Positions 22,081 through 37,474 of a stretch of DNA of 64,000 nt are shown piece by piece. The notes beneath the pieces were generated by a model. The model saw only the letters and a list, made by a program, of their open reading frames with translations. It made no database searches and had not been told where the DNA came from. The DNA is from Apostichopus japonicus (Eukaryota > Echinodermata > Holothuroidea > Aspidochirotida > Stichopodidae). Where the stretch lies: contig NC_092574.1 of the NCBI RefSeq assembly GCF_037975245.1, positions 2,389,001 through 2,453,000 of the forward strand, read 5' to 3'. Every line of letters begins with the position of its first letter. The first letter of the stretch is position 1. A program made the translations under genes and the position numbers.

Positions 22081-25000
22081 GGTTTCTAAGTACAAGTTGT
22101 GCAAAATATTGCAATGACCTACTTCGTTTACGCGAAACAATATACCAAATAGAAACAACCCCCACCCCCCCCTAAAAAAAAAACAGACAGACAAACAAAC
22201 AAAGCAAAACAAATTTAAAACACCATGCATGTACATGCAGATATTAACAACAACCCCCCCCCCCAAAAAAAAAAAAAAAAATTATATAAAATAGTGCTTC
22301 GGCGTGGAATCGAACCTAGGCAGACATGAGCATCAATTTAATCTTAAATAAATTGTGATTACTTAGCGAGAAAAAGATGAATGCAAAATGTCAATAATTA
22401 ATTTGAATTATTGTATTATAAAATTGAAGACAGAAAGCTAAAATTAACAAGAGATTACGCCTCATCGAGGCCATGGTTTCACTGAACGTTGAACATCAAC
22501 CCAGTCCGAATCGACGTGAGCCCTCCATTGCAAGTCAGCTAGCCCACTTCTGGCCCGAAGGCCGGACTCTAAACGTAATCTCCCGGATGCTTTTGCGAAC
22601 TAAGGGAGGATACGGAATTGGGATCCTAGGCCCGTGTAAAAATTCCACCTTGGCGATGCCGTTATAAACAAAGCAGTGTCTGTCATCCGATCGGCGCGAT
22701 TCACACAGCCTGACAACAAACACCGACGCGCAGTGCTGTCTTCCAACCGTTCAGGCCACCACGCCAGCCTGGTGATTCTTGGGTCGAAATAATACTTCCA
22801 GTTCCAGATTGTTCCAAAACAATGTGATATGAATGCGTACCGTGCCCCAATTGGAGTATTGTACATTCGCACAAAAGTTTAACCGTGAAAGAAGAAACAC
22901 GAAAAACAAAAAAACAAAAACACGAAAAAAACAACCAAAAAACACACGAAAAGACAAGTAAATTAAAAGCACACACACATACACACACAAGACGTAAAAT
23001 GACTTAACGCAGTGCTTGTTTTGGCATATTTCCAGTCACCACGATCGTTTTGAATGCCTTGATGTGGAAGCACATAAATCAAAGTAGAGATGATGTGCAA
23101 ATAAGGAGGATTGGAGGTGACACAGAGCATTTCATAAATTCTGTGTTTAAATCTGGATATGTTTCTCCGTGTGAGCAGACGGTTCAGTGTGCTTAACTTG
23201 CTCCTCTTCTAGCCCAAAGTCTAAACTGCGTCATGATATAGAAATGCGCATGCACCCTGACAGGCCAAGCCCTCAGATATCAACGGGGGAATGGGGGGGG
23301 GGGGTCTGATATGTCAGTTGACAACTTCTAGCTATACTTTAGCGGACCCAAAACGTGACGGACTTATAGTGTGTAAGATAATGGAACGATTACTTCTGGT
23401 ATATGACACTTACAACAGCTATAAAATAGAAAGCTCCCGATGGATCTTTTAAAGTCCAAATTTTAAAGGGGAAAAAAAAAGAGGCAATATTTTGAGATAA
23501 AAAGACAACATTGTGAGATTTGGGGACACTGTTTTTCTTTCCTATGTCCTTATTAAGCCACCGTACAATGCTGACATATTGTGCACACACAATTAAACTG
23601 CCGCATGCAACCATCACAGTAGTCTACTGCTGTACACATGCAAGTAAAGGTTTAGTAGCTACAGCGTGATAATCTGACGTCTATCTTGTCCGTGCGCACA
23701 TGCAAACAGTTATACAAGAGCGCTCACAAGAATATTCAGCACAAAATCAGAAGCGCGCGCTCCGAAATATTTGTCTGCATTGCATGCTGTACGTACATAA
23801 TACCTCCGTGCGCGCGTGTGCGTTGATCTATATACGAGTGTTTACTATACCGTCACACACAGTGGATTTTCAATGGAAAATATTTGTTGTCATTTTGTAG
23901 GCGTCCATATCAACACGTACTGTACTGGGCAGTTCTCTCTTCATTGCAAGCAGTGTGGTCTAGACGTTGGATATATCTTGACGTCGTTCCTCGCCTTAAT
24001 TTAGTTGTTCGAACGACTACAATGACGGCCCGGGGTTGCAGAGAAGAAAAGGACGACATTTCAAGACATCGTAAACATAACGTGATTACGGTTAGTGATA
24101 TTTTACATTATCTGAAGTTGTCTGCGTGCATGTATGTCTGTCTGTGAAGTTAGCCTATGCATAGTCTGCAACGTATACCTAGTCTAGGCCTATCAGTATA
24201 TATGCCTTACTTTTGACAACAGTTTTATGCACAACGAGAACAGTGTTACGTCATGGATATGTACCTATGAGCAACTGAGGCATTTTGACGGCACTTAATG
24301 CTTTCTGGGATCAGTGTAGAAAAGTCTGTAGGAGAGTTAAAATACGTTCGGTCGGGATTGCGCCAGTAATATGTCGGTTACTTCTTGTAGGTGCCAGACG
24401 TGGCACGAGAAGTTGAGAGCGCCATCGATGGCCATCTTCTACATGTCATCTATCCATTAGCGGCAGGGCTATTATTCACGATGTTACCATAGCAATGGAG
24501 CGTTAGATTTTAGATTCAAAACGGAGCTATTTTAAATGAATATACAAGTCCCATGGAATTGTCGTGAATTTCATATTTGCTTTGGTCATAATACGTTAAA
24601 TACAGAGTAAAAGCTAGATAAGGTAGAAATTAGATAGATTTATTCGACAATGAGTAAAGTTTACCGGTAGAAAGTCCTAGTATGTCATAATTAAATCCTC
24701 CGCGCTACTAGGTTTAATTCTCGGCTAAGTCTGCTGTATTCGCATTATCTGCTTTGTGTACCGTCATGAATACCGCACGTTTCGATCGTTGTTAATGCAC
24801 GGAGAGCTCGTGGCATTGTTTATAACGTTACCGTACCTGTTTGTATCACACTGTCTTTCAAACGCCTGCCTCAGTAAATCAGCATTTAAGAAATGTGAAG
24901 TTGTTCTAACAGGAGCATAGCTGTTTCCACACTTAACGGTTTATAATATAAAGGCTAAGTAATGACACAACATTCCCGAAGAACAAATATTATCAAGATT

Positions 25001-25159
25001 GTCAGAAAAGATGTCGCGGTGGCCTTACACTGTACAAAAGAAGCATTTCTTTTTGCAGGTACAATTTTCGTCCTTATGTATACTTTCATTAAAATTTCCA
25101 GTGAAAGGCGACGAGCGAGACAGAAATCAAATTTACTACTCAGGTCTTAAGTTCCGATT
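22081..25159 (+). repeat. Array unit 8 (3079 bp), CpG transition
   Basis: Tracts C8, A10, C11, A17, G12. At 23172 a C is replaced by T in a CG dinucleotide (CCGTGCGAG to CCGTGTGAG), the classic outcome of methyl-cytosine deamination. It is private to this unit. Confidence 0.96.
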
Positions 25160-28100
25160 GGTTTCTAAGTACAAGTTGTGCAAAATATTGCAATGACCTA
25201 CTTCGTTTACGCGAAACAATATACCAAATAGAAACAACCCCCACCCCCCCCTAAAAAAAAAACAGACAGACAAACAAACAAAGCAAAACAAATTTAAAAC
25301 ACCATGCATGTACATGCAGATATTAACAACAACCCCCCCCCCCAAAAAAAAAAAAAAAAATTATATAAAATAGTGCTTCGGCGTGGAATCGAACCTAGGC
25401 AGACATGAGCATCAATTTAATCTTAAATAAATTGTGATTACTTAGCGAGAAAAAGATGAATGCAAAATGTCAATAATTAATTTGAATTATTGTATTATAA
25501 AATTGAAGACAGAAAGCTAAAATTAACAAGAGATTACGCCTCATCGAGGCCATGGTTTCACTGAACGTTGAACATCAACCCAGTCCGAATCGACGTGAGC
25601 CCTCCATTGCAAGTCAGCTAGCCCACTTCTGGCCCGAAGGCCGGACTCTAAACGTAATCTCCCGGATGCTTTTGCGAACTAAGGGAGGATACGGAATTGG
25701 GATCCTAGGCCCGTGTAAAAATTCCACCTTGGCGATGCCGTTATAAACAAAGCAGTGTCTGTCATCCGATCGGCGCGATTCACACAGCCTGACAACAAAC
25801 ACCGACGCGCAGTGCTGTCTTCCAACCGTTCAGGCCACCACGCCAGCCTGGTGATTCTTGGGTCGAAATAATACTTCCAGTTCCAGATTGTTCCAAAACA
25901 ATGTGATATGAATGCGTACCGTGCCCCAATTGGAGTATTGTACATTCGCACAAAAGTTTAACCGTGAAAGAAGAAACACGAAAAACAAAAAAACAAAAAC
26001 ACGAAAAAAACAACCAAAAAACACACGAAAAGACAAGTAAATTAAAAGCACACACACATACACACACAAGACGTAAAATGACTTAACGCAGTGCTTGTTT
26101 TGGCATATTTCCAGTCACCACGATCGTTTTGAATGCCTTGATGTGGAAGCACATAAATCAAAGTAGAGATGATGTGCAAATAAGGAGGATTGGAGGTGAC
26201 ACAGAGCATTTCATAAATTCTGTGTTTAAATCTGGATATGTTTCTCCGTGCGAGCAGACGGTTCAGTGTGCTTAACTTGCTCCTCTTCTAGCCCAAAGTC
26301 TAAACTGCGTCATGATATAGAAATGCGCATGCACCCTGACAGGCCAAGCCCTCAGATATCAACGGGGGAATGGGGGGGGGGGTCTGATATGTCAGTTGAC
26401 AACTTCTAGCTATACTTTAGCGGACCCAAAACGTGACGGACTTATAGTGTGTAAGATAATGGAACGATTACTTCTGGTATATGACACTTACAACAGCTAT
26501 AAAATAGAAAGCTCCCGATGGATCTTTTAAAGTCCAAATTTTAAAGGGGAAAAAAAAAGAGGCAATATTTTGAGATAAAAAGACAACATTGTGAGATTTG
26601 GGGACACTGTTTTTCTTTCCTATGTCCTTATTAAGCCACCGTACAATGCTGACATATTGTGCACACACAATTAAACTGCCGCATGCAACCATCACAGTAG
26701 TCTACTGCTGTACACATGCAAGTAAAGGTTTAGTAGCTACAGCGTGATAATCTGACGTCTATCTTGTCCGTGCGCACATGCAAACAGTTATACAAGAGCG
26801 CTCACAAGAATATTCAGCACAAAATCAGAAGCGCGCGCTCCGAAATATTTGTCTGCATTGCATGCTGTACGTACATAATACCTCCGTGCGCGCGTGTGCG
26901 TTGATCTATATACGAGTGTTTACTATACCGTCACACACAGTGGATTTTCAATGGAAAATATTTGTTGTCATTTTGTAGGCGTCCATATCAACACGTACTG
27001 TACTGGGCAGTTCTCTCTTCATTGCAAGCAGTGTGGTCTAGACGTTGGATATATCTTGACGTCGTTCCTCGCCTTAATTTAGTTGTTCGAACGACTACAA
27101 TGACGGCCCGGGGTTGCAGAGAAGAAAAGGACGACATTTCAAGACATCGTAAACATAACGTGATTACGGTTAGTGATATTTTACATTATCTGAAGTTGTC
27201 TGCGTGCATGTATGTCTGTCTGTGAAGTTAGCCTATGCATAGTCTGCAACGTATACCTAGTCTAGGCCTATCAGTATATATGCCTTACTTTTGACAACAG
27301 TTTTATGCACAACGAGAACAGTGTTACGTCATGGATATGTACCTATGAGCAACTGAGGCATTTTGACGGCACTTAATGCTTTCTGGGATCAGTGTAGAAA
27401 AGTCTGTAGGAGAGTTAAAATACGTTCGGTCGGGATTGCGCCAGTAATATGTCGGTTACTTCTTGTAGGTGCCAGACGTGGCACGAGAAGTTGAGAGCGC
27501 CATCGATGGCCATCTTCTACATGTCATCTATCCATTAGCGGCAGGGCTATTATTCACGATGTTACCATAGCAATGGAGCGTTAGATTTTAGATTCAAAAC
27601 GGAGCTATTTTAAATGAATATACAAGTCCCATGGAATTGTCGTGAATTTCATATTTGCTTTGGTCATAATACGTTAAATACAGAGTAAAAGCTAGATAAG
27701 GTAGAAATTAGATAGATTTATTCGACAATGAGTAAAGTTTACCGGTAGAAAGTCCTAGTATGTCATAATTAAATCCTCCGCGCTACTAGGTTTAATTCTC
27801 GGCTAAGTCTGCTGTATTCGCATTATCTGCTTTGTGTACCGTCATGAATACCGCACGTTTCGATCGTTGTTAATGCACGGAGAGCTCGTGGCATTGTTTA
27901 TAACGTTACCGTACCTGTTTGTATCACACTGTCTTTCAAACGCCTGCCTCAGTAAATCAGCATTTAAGAAATGTGAAGTTGTTCTAACAGGAGCATAGCT
28001 GTTTCCACACTTAACGGTTTATAATATAAAGGCTAAGTAATGACACAACATTCCCGAAGAACAAATATTATCAAGATTGTCAGAAAAGATGTCGCGGTGG

Positions 28101-28237
28101 CCTTACACTGTACAAAAGAAGCATTTCTTTTTGCAGGTACAATTTTCGTCCTTATGTATACTTTCATTAAAATTTCCAGTGAAAGGCGACGAGCGAGACA
28201 GAAATCAAATTTACTACTCAGGTCTTAAGTTCCGATT
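25160..28237 (+). repeat. Array unit 9 (3078 bp)
   Basis: Tracts C8, A10, C11, A17, G11. No substitution noticed. Confidence 0.96.
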
Positions 28238-28409
28238 GGTTTCTAAGTACAAGTTGTGCAAAATATTGCAATGACCTACTTCGTTTACGCGAAACAATAT
28301 ACCAAATAGAAACAACCCCCACCCCCCCTAAAAAAAAAACAGACAGACAAACAAACAAAGCAAAACAAATTTAAAACACCATGCATGTACATGCAGATAT
28401 TAACAACAA

Positions 28410-28440
<31 letters not shown>

Positions 28441-31315
28441 TATAAAATAGTGCTTCGGCGTGGAATCGAACCTAGGCAGACATGAGCATCAATTTAATCT
28501 TAAATAAATTGTGATTACTTGACGAGAAAAAGATGAATGCAAAATGTCAATAATTAATTTGAATTATTGTATTATAAAATTGAAGACAGAAAGCTAAAAT
28601 TAACAAGAGATTACGCCTCATCGAGGCCATGGTTTCACTGAACGTTGAACATCAACCCAGTCCGAATCGACGTGAGCCCTCCATTGCAAGTCAGCTAGCC
28701 CACTTCTGGCCCGAAGGCCGGACTCTAAACGTAATCTCCCGGATGCTTTTGCGAACTAAGGGAGGATACGGAATTGGGATCCTAGGCCCGTGTAAAAATT
28801 CCACCTTGGCGATGCCGTTATAAACAAAGCAGTGTCTGTCATCCGATCGGCGCGATTCACACAGCCTGACAACAAACACCGACGCGCAGTGCTGTCTTCC
28901 AACCGTTCAGGCCACCACGCCAGCCTGGTGATTCTTGGGTCGAAATAATACTTCCAGTTCCAGATTGTTCCAAAACAATGTGATATGAATGCGTACCGTG
29001 CCCCAATTGGAGTATTGTACATTCGCACAAAAGTTTAACCGTGAAAGAAGAAACACGAAAAACAAAAAAACAAAAACACGAAAAAAACAACCAAAAAACA
29101 CACGAAAAGACAAGTAAATTAAAAGCACACACACATACACACACAAGACGTAAAATGACTTAACGCAGTGCTTGTTTTGGCATATTTCCAGTCACCACGA
29201 TCGTTTTGAATGCCTTGATGTGGAAGCACATAAATCAAAGTAGAGATGATGTGCAAATAAGGAGGATTGGAGGTGACACAGAGCATTTCATAAATTCTGT
29301 GTTTAAATCTGGATATGTTTCTCCGTGCGAGCAGACGGTTCAGTGTGCTTAACTTGCTCCTCTTCTAGCCCAAAGTCTAAACTGCGTCATGATATAGAAA
29401 TGCGCATGCACCCTGACAGGCCAAGCCCTCAGATATCAACGGGGGAATGGGGGGGGGGGGTCTGATATGTCAGTTGACAACTTCTAGCTATACTTTAGCG
29501 GACCCAAAACGTGACGGACTTATAGTGTGTAAGATAATGGAACGATTACTTCTGGTATATGACACTTACAACAGCTATAAAATAGAAAGCTCCCGATGGA
29601 TCTTTTAAAGTCCAAATTTTAAAGGGGAAAAAAAAAGAGGCAATATTTTGAGATAAAAAGACAACATTGTGAGATTTGGGGACACTGTTTTTCTTTCCTA
29701 TGTCCTTATTAAGCCACCGTACAATGCTGACATATTGTGCACACACAATTAAACTGCCGCATGCAACCATCACAGTAGTCTACTGCTGTACACATGCAAG
29801 TAAAGGTTTAGTAGCTACAGCGTGATAATCTGACGTCTATCTTGTCCGTGCGCACATGCAAACAGTTATACAAGAGCGCTCACAAGAATATTCAGCACAA
29901 AATCAGAAGCGCGCGCTCCGAAATATTTGTCTGCATTGCATGCTGTACGTACATAATACCTCCGTGCGCGCGTGTGCGTTGATCTATATACGAGTGTTTA
30001 CTATACCGTCACACACAGTGGATTTTCAATGGAAAATATTTGTTGTCATTTTGTAGGCGTCCATATCAACACGTACTGTACTGGGCAGTTCTCTCTTCAT
30101 TGCAAGCAGTGTGGTCTAGACGTTGGATATATCTTGACGTCGTTCCTCGCCTTAATTTAGTTGTTCGAACGACTACAATGACGGCCCGGGGTTGCAGAGA
30201 AGAAAAGGACGACATTTCAAGACATCGTAAACATAACGTGATTACGGTTAGTGATATTTTACATTATCTGAAGTTGTCTGCGTGCATGTATGTCTGTCTG
30301 TGAAGTTAGCCTATGCATAGTCTGCAACGTATACCTAGTCTAGGCCTATCAGTATATATGCCTTACTTTTGACAACAGTTTTATGCACAACGAGAACAGT
30401 GTTACGTCATGGATATGTACCTATGAGCAACTGAGGCATTTTGACGGCACTTAATGCTTTCTGGGATCAGTGTAGAAAAGTCTGTAGGAGAGTTAAAATA
30501 CGTTCGGTCGGGATTGCGCCAGTAATATGTCGGTTACTTCTTGTAGGTGCCAGACGTGGCACGAGAAGTTGAGAGCGCCATCGATGGCCATCTTCTACAT
30601 GTCATCTATCCATTAGCGGCAGGGCTATTATTCACGATGTTACCATAGCAATGGAGCGTTAGATTTTAGATTCAAAACGGAGCTATTTTAAATGAATATA
30701 CAAGTCCCATGGAATTGTCGTGAATTTCATATTTGCTTTGGTCATAATACGTTAAATACAGAGTAAAAGCTAGATAAGGTAGAAATTAGATAGATTTATT
30801 CGACAATGAGTAAAGTTTACCGGTAGAAAGTCCTAGTATGTCATAATTAAATCCTCCGCGCTACTAGGTTTAATTCTCGGCTAAGTCTGCTGTATTCGCA
30901 TTATCTGCTTTGTGTACCGTCATGAATACCGCACGTTTCGATCGTTGTTAATGCACGGAGAGCTCGTGGCATTGTTTATAACGTTACCGTACCTGTTTGT
31001 ATCACACTGTCTTTCAAACGCCTGCCTCAGTAAATCAGCATTTAAGAAATGTGAAGTTGTTCTAACAGGAGCATAGCTGTTTCCACACTTAACGGTTTAT
31101 AATATAAAGGCTAAGTAATGACACAACATTCCCGAAGAACAAATATTATCAAGATTGTCAGAAAAGATGTCGCGGTGGCCTTACACTGTACAAAAGAAGC
31201 ATTTCTTTTTGCAGGTACAATTTTCGTCCTTATGTATACTTTCATTAAAATTTCCAGTGAAAGGCGACGAGCGAGACAGAAATCAAATTTACTACTCAGG
31301 TCTTAAGTTCCGATT
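28238..31315 (+). repeat. Array unit 10 (3078 bp), AG-to-GA variant
   Basis: Tracts C7, A10, C10, A18, G12. At 28521-28522 the usual AG reads GA (ACTTAGCGAG to ACTTGACGAG). The same double change is found only in the next unit. It lies inside the weak A-box-like sequence of the tRNA-like element. Confidence 0.96.
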
Positions 31316-31488
31316 GGTTTCTAAGTACAAGTTGTGCAAAATATTGCAATGACCTACTTCGTTTACGCGAAACAATATACCAAATAGAAACAACCCCCAC
31401 CCCCCCCCTAAAAAAAAACAGACAGACAAACAAACAAAGCAAAACAAATTTAAAACACCATGCATGTACATGCAGATATTAACAACAA

Positions 31489-31519
<31 letters not shown>

Positions 31520-34393
31520 TATAAAATAGTGCTTCGGCGTGGAATCGAACCTAGGCAGACATGAGCATCAATTTAATCTTAAATAAATTGTGATTACTTG
31601 ACGAGAAAAAGATGAATGCAAAATGTCAATAATTAATTTGAATTATTGTATTATAAAATTGAAGACAGAAAGCTAAAATTAACAAGAGATTACGCCTCAT
31701 CGAGGCCATGGTTTCACTGAACGTTGAACATCAACCCAGTCCGAATCGACGTGAGCCCTCCATTGCAAGTCAGCTAGCCCACTTCTGGCCCGAAGGCCGG
31801 ACTCTAAACGTAATCTCCCGGATGCTTTTGCGAACTAAGGGAGGATACGGAATTGGGATCCTAGGCCCGTGTAAAAATTCCACCTTGGCGATGCCGTTAT
31901 AAACAAAGCAGTGTCTGTCATCCGATCGGCGCGATTCACACAGCCTGACAACAAACACCGACGCGCAGTGCTGTCTTCCAACCGTTCAGGCCACCACGCC
32001 AGCCTGGTGATTCTTGGGTCGAAATAATACTTCCAGTTCCAGATTGTTCCAAAACAATGTGATATGAATGCGTACCGTGCCCCAATTGGAGTATTGTACA
32101 TTCGCACAAAAGTTTAACCGTGAAAGAAGAAACACGAAAAACAAAAAAACAAAAACACGAAAAAAACAACCAAAAAACACACGAAAAGACAAGTAAATTA
32201 AAAGCACACACACATACACACACAAGACGTAAAATGACTTAACGCAGTGCTTGTTTTGGCATATTTCCAGTCACCACGATCGTTTTGAATGCCTTGATGT
32301 GGAAGCACATAAATCAAAGTAGAGATGATGTGCAAATAAGGAGGATTGGAGGTGACACAGAGCATTTCATAAATTCTGTGTTTAAATCTGGATATGTTTC
32401 TCCGTGCGAGCAGACGGTTCAGTGTGCTTAACTTGCTCCTCTTCTAGCCCAAAGTCTAAACTGCGTCATGATATAGAAATGCGCATGCACCCTGACAGGC
32501 CAAGCCCTCAGATATCAACGGGGGAATGGGGGGGGGGGTCTGATATGTCAGTTGACAACTTCTAGCTATACTTTAGCGGACCCAAAACGTGACGGACTTA
32601 TAGTGTGTAAGATAATGGAACGATTACTTCTGGTATATGACACTTACAACAGCTATAAAATAGAAAGCTCCCGATGGATCTTTTAAAGTCCAAATTTTAA
32701 AGGGGAAAAAAAAAGAGGCAATATTTTGAGATAAAAAGACAACATTGTGAGATTTGGGGACACTGTTTTTCTTTCCTATGTCCTTATTAAGCCACCGTAC
32801 AATGCTGACATATTGTGCACACACAATTAAACTGCCGCATGCAACCATCACAGTAGTCTACTGCTGTACACATGCAAGTAAAGGTTTAGTAGCTACAGCG
32901 TGATAATCTGACGTCTATCTTGTCCGTGCGCACATGCAAACAGTTATACAAGAGCGCTCACAAGAATATTCAGCACAAAATCAGAAGCGCGCGCTCCGAA
33001 ATATTTGTCTGCATTGCATGCTGTACGTACATAATACCTCCGTGCGCGCGTGTGCGTTGATCTATATACGAGTGTTTACTATACCGTCACACACAGTGGA
33101 TTTTCAATGGAAAATATTTGTTGTCATTTTGTAGGCGTCCATATCAACACGTACTGTACTGGGCAGTTCTCTCTTCATTGCAAGCAGTGTGGTCTAGACG
33201 TTGGATATATCTTGACGTCGTTCCTCGCCTTAATTTAGTTGTTCGAACGACTACAATGACGGCCCGGGGTTGCAGAGAAGAAAAGGACGACATTTCAAGA
33301 CATCGTAAACATAACGTGATTACGGTTAGTGATATTTTACATTATCTGAAGTTGTCTGCGTGCATGTATGTCTGTCTGTGAAGTTAGCCTATGCATAGTC
33401 TGCAACGTATACCTAGTCTAGGCCTATCAGTATATATGCCTTACTTTTGACAACAGTTTTATGCACAACGAGAACAGTGTTACGTCATGGATATGTACCT
33501 ATGAGCAACTGAGGCATTTTGACGGCACTTAATGCTTTCTGGGATCAGTGTAGAAAAGTCTGTAGGAGAGTTAAAATACGTTCGGTCGGGATTGCGCCAG
33601 TAATATGTCGGTTACTTCTTGTAGGTGCCAGACGTGGCACGAGAAGTTGAGAGCGCCATCGATGGCCATCTTCTACATGTCATCTATCCATTAGCGGCAG
33701 GGCTATTATTCACGATGTTACCATAGCAATGGAGCGTTAGATTTTAGATTCAAAACGGAGCTATTTTAAATGAATATACAAGTCCCATGGAATTGTCGTG
33801 AATTTCATATTTGCTTTGGTCATAATACGTTAAATACAGAGTAAAAGCTAGATAAGGTAGAAATTAGATAGATTTATTCGACAATGAGTAAAGTTTACCG
33901 GTAGAAAGTCCTAGTATGTCATAATTAAATCCTCCGCGCTACTAGGTTTAATTCTCGGCTAAGTCTGCTGTATTCGCATTATCTGCTTTGTGTACCGTCA
34001 TGAATACCGCACGTTTCGATCGTTGTTAATGCACGGAGAGCTCGTGGCATTGTTTATAACGTTACCGTACCTGTTTGTATCACACTGTCTTTCAAACGCC
34101 TGCCTCAGTAAATCAGCATTTAAGAAATGTGAAGTTGTTCTAACAGGAGCATAGCTGTTTCCACACTTAACGGTTTATAATATAAAGGCTAAGTAATGAC
34201 ACAACATTCCCGAAGAACAAATATTATCAAGATTGTCAGAAAAGATGTCGCGGTGGCCTTACACTGTACAAAAGAAGCATTTCTTTTTGCAGGTACAATT
34301 TTCGTCCTTATGTATACTTTCATTAAAATTTCCAGTGAAAGGCGACGAGCGAGACAGAAATCAAATTTACTACTCAGGTCTTAAGTTCCGATT
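31316..34393 (+). repeat. Array unit 11 (3078 bp), AG-to-GA variant
   Basis: Tracts C9, A9, C10, A18, G11. It shares the AG-to-GA change (31600-31601) with its left neighbour, as expected if one arose from the other by unequal crossing-over or local conversion. Confidence 0.96.
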
Positions 34394-37300
34394 GGTTTCT
34401 AAGTACAAGTTGTGCAAAATATTGCAATGACCTACTTCGTTTACGCGAAACAATATACCAAATAGAAACAACCCCCACCCCCCCCTAAAAAAAAACAGAC
34501 AGACAAACAAACAAAGCAAAACAAATTTAAAACACCATGCATGTACATGCAGATATTAACAACAACCCCCCCCCCAAAAAAAAAAAAAAAAAAATTATAT
34601 AAAATAGTGCTTCGGCGTGGAATCGAACCTAGGCAGACATGAGCATCAATTTAATCTTAAATAAATTGTGATTACTTAGCGAGAAAAAGATGAATGCAAA
34701 ATGTCAATAATTAATTTGAATTATTGTATTATAAAATTGAAGACAGAAAGCTAAAATTAACAAGAGATTACGCCTCATCGAGGCCATGGTTTCACTGAAC
34801 GTTGAACATCAACCCAGTCCGAATCGACGTGAGCCCTCCATTGCAAGTCAGCTAGCCCACTTCTGGCCCGAAGGCCGGACTCTAAACGTAATCTCCCGGA
34901 TGCTTTTGCGAACTAAGGGAGGATACGGAATTGGGATCCTAGGCCCGTGTAAAAATTCCACCTTGGCGATGCCGTTATAAACAAAGCAGTGTCTGTCATC
35001 CGATCGGCGCGATTCACACAGCCTGACAACAAACACCGACGCGCAGTGCTGTCTTCCAACCGTTCAGGCCACCACGCCAGCCTGGTGATTCTTGGGTCGA
35101 AATAATACTTCCAGTTCCAGATTGTTCCAAAACAATGTGATATGAATGCGTACCGTGCCCCAATTGGAGTATTGTACATTCGCACAAAAGTTTAACCGTG
35201 AAAGAAGAAACACGAAAAACAAAAAAACAAAAACACGAAAAAAACAACCAAAAAACACACGAAAAGACAAGTAAATTAAAAGCACACACACATACACACA
35301 CAAGACGTAAAATGACTTAACGCAGTGCTTGTTTTGGCATATTTCCAGTCACCACGATCGTTTTGAATGCCTTGATGTGGAAGCACATAAATCAAAGTAG
35401 AGATGATGTGCAAATAAGGAGGATTGGAGGTGACACAGAGCATTTCATAAATTCTGTGTTTAAATCTGGATATGTTTCTCCGTGCGAGCAGACGGTTCAG
35501 TGTGCTTAACTTGCTCCTCTTCTAGCCCAAAGTCTAAACTGCGTCATGATATAGAAATGCGCATGCACCCTGACAGGCCAAGCCCTCAGATATCAACGGG
35601 GGAATGGGGGGGGGGGGGGTCTGATATGTCAGTTGACAACTTCTAGCTATACTTTAGCGGACCCAAAACGTGACGGACTTATAGTGTGTAAGATAATGGA
35701 ACGATTACTTCTGGTATATGACACTTACAACAGCTATAAAATAGAAAGCTCCCGATGGATCTTTTAAAGTCCAAATTTTAAAGGGGAAAAAAAAAGAGGC
35801 AATATTTTGAGATAAAAAGACAACATTGTGAGATTTGGGGACACTGTTTTTCTTTCCTATGTCCTTATTAAGCCACCGTACAATGCTGACATATTGTGCA
35901 CACACAATTAAACTGCCGCATGCAACCATCACAGTAGTCTACTGCTGTACACATGCAAGTAAAGGTTTAGTAGCTACAGCGTGATAATCTGACGTCTATC
36001 TTGTCCGTGCGCACATGCAAACAGTTATACAAGAGCGCTCACAAGAATATTCAGCACAAAATCAGAAGCGCGCGCTCCGAAATATTTGTCTGCATTGCAT
36101 GCTGTACGTACATAATACCTCCGTGCGCGCGTGTGCGTTGATCTATATACGAGTGTTTACTATACCGTCACACACAGTGGATTTTCAATGGAAAATATTT
36201 GTTGTCATTTTGTAGGCGTCCATATCAACACGTACTGTACTGGGCAGTTCTCTCTTCATTGCAAGCAGTGTGGTCTAGACGTTGGATATATCTTGACGTC
36301 GTTCCTCGCCTTAATTTAGTTGTTCGAACGACTACAATGACGGCCCGGGGTTGCAGAGAAGAAAAGGACGACATTTCAAGACATCGTAAACATAACGTGA
36401 TTACGGTTAGTGATATTTTACATTATCTGAAGTTGTCTGCGTGCATGTATGTCTGTCTGTGAAGTTAGCCTATGCATAGTCTGCAACGTATACCTAGTCT
36501 AGGCCTATCAGTATATATGCCTTACTTTTGACAACAGTTTTATGCACAACGAGAACAGTGTTACGTCATGGATATGTACCTATGAGCAACTGAGGCATTT
36601 TGACGGCACTTAATGCTTTCTGGGATCAGTGTAGAAAAGTCTGTAGGAGAGTTAAAATACGTTCGGTCGGGATTGCGCCAGTAATATGTCGGTTACTTCT
36701 TGTAGGTGCCAGACGTGGCACGAGAAGTTGAGAGCGCCATCGATGGCCATCTTCTACATGTCATCTATCCATTAGCGGCAGGGCTATTATTCACGATGTT
36801 ACCATAGCAATGGAGCGTTAGATTTTAGATTCAAAACGGAGCTATTTTAAATGAATATACAAGTCCCATGGAATTGTCGTGAATTTCATATTTGCTTTGG
36901 TCATAATACGTTAAATACAGAGTAAAAGCTAGATAAGGTAGAAATTAGATAGATTTATTCGACAATGAGTAAAGTTTACCGGTAGAAAGTCCTAGTATGT
37001 CATAATTAAATCCTCCGCGCTACTAGGTTTAATTCTCGGCTAAGTCTGCTGTATTCGCATTATCTGCTTTGTGTACCGTCATGAATACCGCACGTTTCGA
37101 TCGTTGTTAATGCACGGAGAGCTCGTGGCATTGTTTATAACGTTACCGTACCTGTTTGTATCACACTGTCTTTCAAACGCCTGCCTCAGTAAATCAGCAT
37201 TTAAGAAATGTGAAGTTGTTCTAACAGGAGCATAGCTGTTTCCACACTTAACGGTTTATAATATAAAGGCTAAGTAATGACACAACATTCCCGAAGAACA

Positions 37301-37474
37301 AATATTATCAAGATTGTCAGAAAAGATGTCGCGGTGGCCTTACACTGTACAAAAGAAGCATTTCTTTTTGCAGGTACAATTTTCGTCCTTATGTATACTT
37401 TCATTAAAATTTCCAGTGAAAGGCGACGAGCGAGACAGAAATCAAATTTACTACTCAGGTCTTAAGTTCCGATT
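34394..37474 (+). repeat. Array unit 12 (3081 bp)
   Basis: Tracts C8, A9, C10, A19, G14. A G tract of 14 recurs in units 15, 16 and 17 and in no unit to the left of this one. Confidence 0.96.
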
